Positions 56,361 to 64,000 of a stretch of DNA of 64,000 nt are shown here, one piece after another; within the stretch, counting starts at the first letter, position 1, and each line of letters starts with the position of its first letter. The stretch is taken from positions 88,280,433 to 88,344,432 of the forward strand of contig NC_081842.1 in assembly GCF_963259705.1 (NCBI RefSeq). Reading direction: 5' to 3'. A program made the translations under genes and the position numbers. Under the pieces are notes generated by a model. The model searched no databases. It saw only the letters and a list, made by a program, of their open reading frames with translations, and was not told where the DNA came from. The stretch comes from Myotis daubentonii. Its lineage: Eukaryota; Chordata; Mammalia; Chiroptera; Vespertilionidae.

Positions 56361-57091
56361 TGTAGCAGCCAAAATTGTTAAAATGCGTTCCCCCCATCCC
56401 CCGCAAGATGTCACCACCTAACCCCCAAAGGCTCTGAATATGATGAGATATGATTTCTGTAATTATGTTATGCTTTGTGGCACAGTTGACTTTAAAATAG
56501 AGAGCTTGATCTGATCACAAGATCCCATAAAGGCAAAGACCTTATCCAGCTAATGGCAGAAGAGGAAGTCAGAGATCTGAAGTGTGAGAATGATTTGCTG
56601 CTGTGAAGATGGAAGGAGACACTTAAGAAGGAATGTAGATGACCTTCAGGAGATAAGAAGAAGATAATGGGAACCTCACTGCTACAACTGCAAAGAACTG
56701 ACTTCTGCCAATAGCAGGAATCATGGGGAGACACCAAGCTCCAGATGATAACAAAGCCAGCTGATACCCTTACCTTCAGCCTTGTGAGTCCCTGGGCAGA
56801 AAACCTAGCCACACCACCCTGGACTTCTTACTTACAGAACTGCAAGTTTTAAAATGGGTTTTGTTGCCCCAGCACAGGATGGTTCAGTTGGTTGGAGCAT
56901 TGTCCCTACACCAAAAAGTTCAATCCCCAGTTGGGACATGTAAGGAAGGCAACCAATAGCTCTCTCCTCTTTCTCTTCCTCTCTCCTTACAATCAATAAA
57001 CCTATCCTCGAGTGAGGATTACAAAGGGAGAGGGGTGTTTTGAGCTAAATTGTGGTAATTTGTTTAACAGCAATGGAAAACTAATGCAACA
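56361..57091 (+). mobile_element. MaLR-type LTR (MST/MLT-like), split by a SINE
   Basis: Starts TGTAGCAGCCAAAATTG, then CACCTAACCCCCAAAG, TGATCACAAGATCC, GGCAGAAGAGGAAGTCAGAG, TGAAGATGGAAGGAG and CCTGGACTTCTTACTTACAG. The 3' end is TGTGGTAATTTGTTTAACAG then CAATGGAAAACTAATGCAACA. The order follows the ERVL-MaLR LTR consensus. A SINE occupies about 56868-57035. The minus frame 56492-56812 is not a gene. Confidence 0.75.
56868..57035 (+). mobile_element. Old VES-related SINE
   Basis: Head CCAGCACAGGATGGTTCAGT, then CAATCCCCAGTTGGG, a TC-rich part, AATCAATAAACC and a CTCGAGTGAGGATTAC block. Confidence 0.75.
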
Positions 57092-59037
57092 GGGAGCAAT
57101 CCTAGCATCCATGGAGAGAGTCACTGAACTTACATTATGATTTAGATCTTGAATAAAATTCTAAAGTTGTCTTAGGTTGATATCCAAACCACTAAGCCAA
57201 CATGCACAATAATACAACTGTAAATTGCATTGGTCTTTTAAGTTCATTTTCCATAACACAAAATTTATCATTACTGGGGGGAAAATCTTTGAACAAAATT
57301 TCCAGCATTATATTCTAACAACTAAACAATTTGCAGATAATGTGTCTGAAGGTTGAAGAAACACTGATTGAAGCTACTTTCTTATGAGGAAGATTGCATT
57401 TCCACCCCAGGTAGACCCATATTTGGCATCATTTTTTATAGTTTGATAATACTGCTTGTCAGCAGCAGTATACATTCTTGTTCTAAAATGCACTCCTATC
57501 ATCTAAAATATTACTCATGATTACCCACATATGCCTGCCACACATCTGTTTTTAGCTTTTCCATCCTTACTCCTAGATTCCACTCTAGCTTTTCAATGCA
57601 TTGATTTCTTAAAATTTCATCAACCACAAATAACCCCCCTGCTACCCCTCCACCCATTTCCAAATGATTATATACACCTGAAGCTTTTCAACTCCACAGT
57701 GCTTCTCTGCTTGCCTGACATTTCTGTTAAGACTATTTTCAATAATCCCAACCTCTAAAAACAATTTCATAAATAGATATGGATGTAAATGTCCTGTTAG
57801 AGTAGAATTGAAAGAAATTAATAACTGATCTAATATGGAAAATGAATAAAGGGAGAAATTTAAAATAACACCAAGAGTAGATGACTTGAAGGAAGATGAA
57901 GACAGTAATAACAACAAAAGGAAATACAAAAGAAGTAAATCTGAGAGGAAATGATAGTTGATTTTCGATATATTGAGATGTTTATTCAAATACTAGGATG
58001 AGAGATTTGTACCACAAGATTTAAAATGTAACCTTATTTTACTACTTTAGAATAAGTCCTAACCTCCTCTCCTGAATTTTGGACTTTTCAAGGCTTGATT
58101 TTTAAGTAAATCTGTATTTTTCCTTATGCCTTGAAACATGTCCATTTGTACATAATAAACAATTCTTAATGTGAGCATAAGCTGACACTTTCATTTAAGA
58201 AATCATCTTCTATTATGTTTCTCTTTGTAATTCAGGGAGTAACAATCTTCTTTAGGGAATATTCTTTCAAACATTATAGCTAGTTTGCTATTATGACCAA
58301 GCAAGGAAATTTCACTTCCAAGTATAACCACAAACTCAGCTACTTTCCTCTGTAAACTATTGTTCCAACATATTTCAGCCTGAAATTTTCCAGCTGTGCT
58401 CAAGGGCTTCTCACAACCACATGGAAACTATTTCTTGGGGCTTATTTTTAATTATAGCCTTTACTCTCCTTTGGTTCTTCAGATATTTCTACTCCCAAGG
58501 TTACGTGATGCTCCGGAGACATAACATTTGTGACACCAGCACTGCATGCTATTCTATAATAATGAATGTCATAGGGCAGATGGAAGCATAACCACAGAAT
58601 TTGGTTTTGTTTTTGTAGTTTATTCAGAAAGATATCCATACTACCATTAATGTGTGTGCTTTGAACTCATCAAATGTTATTTATCCAGTTAGATGCCTTT
58701 AAATATACCACACAACTAGGATCCCACAAACTGTCATGCTAAGCAAGATCCATACCCTTAATGATAGAAGTGGTAACATACATTGCACATCCTTCCAGCA
58801 GAAAAATGTAGTAAAGAACACTGTAATATGTCTATCTTGAGAAGCAACCTCCTAAAGACTGATGCATCTTAGTGGCAAAAGAATTCAAACCAACTCTCAA
58901 GTGAAGTCTGTGCATTTCTCATAAATGCCCCAAAGTAAACCAAAGACCAATAATGTAGATATAAATGTTTTTAGTTCAGTCTGAAATAATCATGGTGGAT
59001 ATATAAATAATTCTGCCTCAAGTGATTAGAATCTCAA
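57092..59037. other. Non-genic interval
   Basis: No gene or repeat recognised with confidence. The 115-codon minus frame 57642-57989 is low-complexity (Leu/Ser rich) without a domain. Confidence 0.45.
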
Positions 59038-59050
59038 AATTCTGGTTAAT

Positions 59051-59259
59051 TGCCTGGCCAGCATGGTTCAGTGGTTGAGCATCAACCCTTGAACCAGGAG
59101 GTCACGGTTCGATTCCCTGTCAGCATATACCTGGGCTTTGGGCTCGATTCCCAGTGGAGGGCGTGCAGGAGGCAGTCAATGACTCTCTTATCATTGATGT
59201 TCCTATCTCTTCCTCCCTCTCCCTTTCTGAAATCAATAAAAATATATTGTAAAAATAAA
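59051..59259 (+). mobile_element. VES-related SINE
   Basis: Head GCCTGGCCAGCATGGTTCAG, B box GGTTCGATTCC, tail AATCAATAAAAATATA. Duplication ATTCTGGTTAATT (59038-59050) and ATTCTGATTAATT (59260-59272). Confidence 0.92.
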
Positions 59260-59272
59260 TTCTGATTAATTC

Positions 59273-59860
59273 TAAAGCAAATCTGTGTGTTTCAAGAAGG
59301 GGTTAAAATATCCAAGATGCTTTTTATCCACTAGAACTATTCACCAGAACTCAGGGACAACTGTACTCCTTAGGGACTATTCCAGAATTGACTCAAGAAG
59401 ATTAAAATGATTATTATGCTCCAGATCCCCTAATAAAGGGTCCTCTGGTGACTTTTGCCTTCATTGTTTAGAGTTTTTTAGTTCAAAGGAGTCCATACAC
59501 TGTTGTCTGTATAATTTATTTTTTAGTGAAGTCTATGAGAAACGAGGTGGAATGAAAATAGTGTTTATTATTAAATATTAATCAATTTATATGTGTTACT
59601 TATGCAAGGCGGCAAATCATATATTATACTTCCCTTTCTATAGACGATGAATCTGAGATTCAGAGACAAACAGACTTTCTAGTAAGGACTGGGTAAGATC
59701 TAAACCAAGGTATTTCATTCTGTTTTCATTTTCATTCCAGTTTCCATACTTCTTTGGCTATACCACATGATCATCTCAATTGATCAAATTATTAATACAC
59801 TATTTGTTCGAAAAATTACTATTGCCGGAGTTAAACAGCACAAATAACTATGCTATAAAA
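59273..59860. other. Non-genic interval, possible MIR fragment
   Basis: About 59640-59710 (GATGAATCTGAGATTCAGAGAC then AGGACTGGGTAAGATCTAAACCAAG) weakly follows the right half of MIR. Otherwise nothing recognised. Confidence 0.35.
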
Positions 59861-60044
59861 CAATGATTCTCAAGGTAAGGTTTCAGAACTAGCAGCAGCT
59901 GCATCACCTGGGAAATTGTTAACAATGAACAATCTTAGGCTCTGATCAAACCTAATGAATCAAAGTCTCAGAGACTGGACATTGGCAATCTGTGTTTTAG
60001 CAAGGCCTCCAGTTGATTCTGATACACACTCAAGTCTGAGCTCC
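59861..60044 (+). mobile_element. MER20-like hAT-Charlie relic
   Basis: CAGCAGCTGCATCACCTGGG, AATGAATCAAAGTCTCAGAG, GGCAATCTGTGTTTTAGCAAG, CTCCAGTTGATTCTGATACA and CTCAAGTCTGAG follow the remembered MER20 consensus in order. Old and diverged. Confidence 0.8.
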
Positions 60045-60529
60045 ACAATAGCAATTCTCAACATTTGATATGCATCATTATCACCTGTACAACTTTTTAA
60101 ACTTCAATACCTTCCCTATACTTGCATCTGTGTAATTCTCATTTGCACAAAAGGTTGGGTGATATTGCAATAAAATGTTTGAGATCAGTGAAATTCAATT
60201 ATTGAACAAATAGCTATATTATTTTCACATTTGGTCAGTCTAAGGATACATTATAGCAATGGTACTCAACTGAGAGCAATTTTTCACAACATATTTCACA
60301 ATACTTTTACTACTGTGAGATTAAGTTTAGATAAGTATTTCATCTTAGATTCTAATTAAATATATTTTGGGGGCTTTAGGGGCTGTAATTAGAACCACAG
60401 TATAACTCAATATATTTACATTGACAAGATCCATATATCTTGCCTTATAGATCTTTATAGACTTACCCTCTATCTAGAATATGTGTTCTAGATACTTGTA
60501 GATACGTCTAGAAGGCAAATATGTTAATA
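60045..60529. other. Non-genic interval
   Basis: The first 60 bp (CAATTCTCAACATTTGATATG, ATCATTATCACCTGTACAAC) may be another old MER-type fragment. The rest is AT-rich and unassigned. Confidence 0.35.
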
Positions 60530-60906
60530 ATAGAGGCCCAGTGCACAATATTCATGCACTGGGGGGAGTCCCTGAGCCTGGCCTGTGCCCTCTCACAGTC
60601 CAGGACCCCTCAGGGGATGTCCACTGAGGGGTCCTTAGTGCTGCTGCAGAGGTGGGAGAGGCTCCTTAGTGCTGTCCTGGAGGCAGGAGAGGCTCTCGCC
60701 ACCGCCACTGCACTCTCCAACTGTGAGCCTGGCTTCTGGCTGAGCGGTGCTCCCCCTGTAGGAGCGCACTGACCACCAGGGGGCAGCTTCTGCATTGAGC
60801 ATCTGCCTCCTGGTGGTCAGTGAATGTCATAGCGACCGGTCGTTCCGCCATTTGGTTGATTTAAATATTAGGGTTGATTTAAATATTAGGGTTTTATTAT
60901 ATAGGA
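60530..60906 (-). mobile_element. Helitron, minus strand, same subfamily as 34342
   Basis: Minus-strand 5' end TCCTATATAATAAAACCC (60906 back). The 3' end is the GGCCTCTA block with the last CTAG changed by one base. Host A at 60529 and T at 60907. The interior has the paired GACCACCAGG / CCTGGTGGTC blocks (about 60770-60820). A short GGTTGATTTAAATATTAG direct repeat near the 5' end (60853-60892) is private to this copy. Confidence 0.92.
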
Positions 60907-60949
60907 TTAACATCATACATTTATTTAAAAATTAAATAGTTACAGGGAT

Positions 60950-63150
60950 TAAACATGGTGGCAGAGTAGGAGGATGTTGCATGGACATGCTCCCAGGAAC
61001 AAACTGGAATTAAAACTAAAATACGGAAAGGCTTCCTGAATAATCAATGGAAAACTCACAGGAGAGAACCCTAATACCCAAGGACCAAAGGTGGAGCCCT
61101 CATAGAGACTGGTAGGAGGGGCAGAGGTACGAAAGGGCTGGCCAGGCAATCCACAGATGGCAACTGAAGTCCAGGAGAGATATCTCAGCTGTGCAGGGGG
61201 TGCCACTGAGAACTCTGGGATCTAATCCTGAAGCTGGGTTCCCCAGCAGAGAGCACCAAACTGAGGAGGGTATCCTCATAACATCTAGCTGTGAAAAGCA
61301 GTGGGGTCCTGTGTGCCAGGAAGTGGCATCTGAAAGTTTGGGCACCCTCTTAAAGGGCTAATGCACAAAAATTCCCTGTGGAGCCACCCACCTTGTGCTC
61401 TGGCAGAGGGAGGGTGAAGTGAACTGGAGCTGTGAGACCAGAACCCAGGACTGGGGACTCAGGGGATAGAGCTCAGAAGGCAGGCACCCCAAGTTGCCTG
61501 GGCTGAGTCATTCCCTCACATAGCAGAGGACATTTTCCCCATATAGACATCTGCCTTGCCTAGGGGGAAGACAGTCAACACACCTATTGAAAAACACCTT
61601 GCCCTGAGGCCACTTAAGAGATTAAAAGTAACAATTAGCCTCCAGGCAGAAGCAACTGCCCCACCCTGTTGAAAAAAACTCTTGCCACACCTGAGGATGA
61701 TTGTCTGGGGACAATTCAAGTCAGAATCCTATTAGTCTGTAGACAGAGGAGGTCTGTGGAGGCTTTGAGTCTTTGCCTGATCCAATTAGTCAAAAACAGC
61801 CTTTAACACTGCCCTGCACTAGAGATTGAGAGGTGTAGAGGATCTACCTAAAACATAGTCACAAACCCAAAAGACAACCAAAATGAGGAAACAAAGAAAC
61901 AACCCCCAAATGAAACTAGAGAATTCTCCAGAAGAAGAGATAAATGAGGCAGAGATAAGAAATTTATATGAAACAGAATTTGGAGTAATGATGTTAAAAA
62001 TGCTCAACAGTATGAAAAAAGATATAGTAACTATGAAAAAAAACAGTCTGGGATAAAAAATGACATAACACAAAGAACATATTGGAAGGAATATATAGCA
62101 GATTAGGGGAAGCTGAGGATCGAATCAGTGATTAGAAGACAGAGTTGAAAATATCACTCAATTAGAAAACCAAAAAGAAAAAAAAAACACAATTAAAAAA
62201 CAGGAGGACAGCTTAAGGGAGCTGTGGGACAATATGAAATGTAACAGAATAGTAGGTGTATCAGAAGAAGCAGGAAGGAAGGAAGGGATAGAGAAGGTGT
62301 TTGAAGAAATAATGGTAGAAAACTTCCCTAACCTAGTAAAGGAAAAAGTCACACAAGTTCAGGAGGCACAGAGAGTCCCAAACAAGAAGAACCCAAACAG
62401 ACCCACACCTAGATACATCATAATTAAAATGCCAAAAATTAAAGACAAAGAGAGAATCTTAAAGCAAGAGAAAACTGTTACCTACAAAGGAGTTCCCATA
62501 GGCTGACCCTGATTTCTCATTAGAAACTCTACAGGCCAGAAGGGAATGACATGAAGTACTCAAGATAATGGAAAGCAAGGATCTGGGCCAAGATTAATAT
62601 ATCCAGCAAGGCTATCATTCAAAATAGATGGTCAAATAAAGAGCTTCCTAGACAAAAAAAAAAGGCTAAAGGAGGTCATCACTACCAAGCCAGCATTACA
62701 AGAAATACTAAAGGATTGCTGTAAGGGATTGCTAAGAAGAAACAGAGAGAGAAACCTAGCCATGCAGAATTAAAATGGCTATAAATAAGTAACTCTCAAT
62801 AATAACCCTAAATTTAAATGGATTAAATGCTCAAATCAAAAGGTGGAGGGTAGCTGAATGGATACGAAAACATGACCCAACTATATGCTGTCTACAAGAG
62901 ACCCACCTCAAAACAAAAGACACACACAGGATGAAAGTGAAGGGATGGGAAAAAAATTTCCATGCAAATAGAAAAGAAAAAAAAGCTGGAGTAGCAATAC
63001 TCATATCTGACAAAATAGATGTTAAATGCATCATGCTAAGTGAAATAAGCAAGTCAGAGAAAGATAAATATCATATGATCTCACTCATTTGTGGAATATA
63101 ATGAACAACATAAACTGATGAACAAAAATAGAGCCGAAGGGGGGAATATA
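60950..63150 (+). mobile_element. L1 LINE with nearly all of ORF2 deleted
   Basis: The 5' end is near GATTAAACATGGTGGCAGAG. 5'UTR to about 61880, ORF1 remnants about 61883-62740, ORF2 start about 62775-63020 (endonuclease N-terminus, GVAILISDKIDV-coding), then at about 63028 the sequence is the extreme C-terminus of ORF2 (IMLSEISKSEKDKYH-coding) and 3'UTR. About 3 kb of ORF2 is gone. No clear A tail is preserved. Confidence 0.87.
61883..62740 (+). pseudogene. L1 ORF1 pseudogene
   Basis: The best frame 62234-62506 has RIVGVSEEAGRKEG, ENFPNLVKEKVTQVQEAQRV, YIIIKMPKIKDKERIL and a start of the C-terminal domain, then a stop. The coiled-coil part upstream (around 61920-62150) is in other frames. 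Confidence 0.83.
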
Positions 63151-63239
63151 GTCTAGAATATAATAGAGGTAATCCTGTTATTAGCAGATTTTTAATATTT
63201 CCTATAACTTTTGTGATATCATACTATGTTAGTACAGTT

Positions 63240-63444
63240 TTGGTAATATTATTATACTTAAAATCCTTTATTCTTGAAATATTAATGTTTATTCCATGTA
63301 ATATTATTATATGTAAGACCATTTTTCCTGAGCAATTGGTGTTTATTGAATGTAACATTATCATATTTAAAATCTCTTTTCTTGAGATATTAATGTTTAT
63401 TGCATGTAACATTATTATATTTAAAATCTTTTTTCTTGAAATAA
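63240..63444 (+). repeat. 54-bp AT-rich minisatellite
   Basis: About three and a half units starting AAAATC, each with TTCTTGA...ATTAATGTTTATT...ATGTAA(C/T)ATTATTATATTT. Unit length is 54-56 bp, beginning near 63259, 63315, 63369 and 63423. As 54 is a multiple of three, a plus frame (63213-63461) shows an 18-residue periodicity and the minus strand a parallel frame; neither is supported as a gene. Confidence 0.85.
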
Positions 63445-63469
63445 AAAAAGAAAGAAGATAAAAAAGTAA

Positions 63470-64000
63470 GTAGTTACAAACATTTAATTTTACAAATGTA
63501 AATTTTGAAAAGGACTTCTGCTTCTGCCCATAAATAACTTCTATCTTTCAGATTTTACCTCCTGCCAAAAACAAGTAGAAAACTAGAAAGAATATGATAC
63601 AACTCTTTTGAGACAATAGATAGAGGAGCCAATGTGAGTCCTATATCTATATTAGCTTTCTGCCTCAGGCAGTTTCCAGGTGCAGCATAGTGGGGGGAAC
63701 ACAAATAGAGTGAGAAAACATAGGTTGATGTTTAGGGAAGCTACTAATGCTAGAATTTAGGAGGCAGAGGATAAAACAAGAGAAGCGGCTCCAGAAATCT
63801 TCATAGGGGTTTCTTAAAGTCTTTCAATAAAGAATAGCATGAGCATGTATAAGGTGAAATGCTACAGAACTAGGGGGAAAACCCTTAAGGGAAAGAACAA
63901 TTACTGGATACCCCATCAGACAAAAATTTTTGACAGCTCCTACAAGGCTGAGTATTATCTATTCAGTTCCCAGCAGCCTGAGTGCAACAACCTTATTAAA
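63470..64000 (+). other. Window end, possible old L1M 5' fragment
   Basis: 63560-63620 (AACAAGTAGAAAACTAGAAA, GAATATGATACAACTCTTTT) resembles the 5' region of old L1M elements as remembered. The similarity fades to the right and no coding part is present, so the call is weak. Confidence 0.35.

Noticed and set aside
1..64000. CRISPR array, bacterial operon, rRNA or other prokaryotic system
   Set aside because: Composition, SINE/LINE content and absence of dense coding frames show mammalian nuclear DNA; the tandem arrays are minisatellites without spacer structure.

Overview
This is a mammalian, repeat-dense, gene-free stretch, almost certainly from a vesper bat (Vespertilionidae, for example Myotis or a relative). 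The evidence is the combination of tRNA-derived VES-type SINEs (about a dozen), short HeliBat-like Helitrons (TC at the 5' end, a small 3' hairpin then CTAG, inserted between host A and T), hAT transposons of the Buster type with 8-bp nnnTAnnn duplications, a TA-flanked mariner-like MITE, and recent L1 and half-L1 (HAL1) insertions. Such recent class II activity is known among mammals mainly from this bat family. The species call is inference from families I recognise by eye; no database search was possible.

Layout. 1-1.7 kb: a tandem pair of Helitrons with minisatellite interiors and a foldback hAT MITE at their junction. 3.1-4.6 kb: a VES SINE split by a hAT element that is itself split by a Helitron. 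5-7.8 kb: SINEs and microsatellites. 7.8-9.65 kb: 3' part of a minus-strand L1 carrying a hAT MITE. 10.1-10.4 kb: a retroposed, 3'-truncated, tailless 7SK RNA copy. 11.3-11.8 kb: a Tigger/pogo-like relic. 13.5-14.2 and 32.7-33.5 kb: two copies of one LTR-like repeat. 15 kb: MER5A. 16.8-17.5 kb: a MIR split by an MLT1-like LTR. 17.5-20.7 kb: a full-length-size Buster hAT with a broken transposase and a nested mariner-like MITE. 20.8-22.8 and 39.5-41.5 kb: two young HAL1 elements, each with an intact 282-codon ORF1 and no ORF2. 26.9-31.8 kb: a minus-strand L1. 34.3-37.7 kb: a Helitron and a young 5'-truncated L1. 37.8-39.2 kb: a divergent inverted pair of ERV LTRs. 42-49 kb: old L3/L2/MIR relics cut by an L1 that holds two Helitron insertions. 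49.7-54.7 kb: an L1 lacking its reverse transcriptase core and carrying two SINEs. 55-61 kb: small Helitrons, SINEs, a MaLR LTR and MER20. 60.95-63.15 kb: an L1 with nearly all of ORF2 deleted, followed by a 54-bp minisatellite.

No host protein-coding exon could be supported. The only intact long reading frames of recognised function are the two HAL1 ORF1 genes. The L1 ORF2 at 34.8-37.4 kb is close to intact but 5'-truncated and frameshifted. The interest lies in the stratigraphy (up to three nested insertions with visible target duplications), in parent/derivative pairs of DNA transposons within one window, and in repeated loss of ORF2 from L1 copies.
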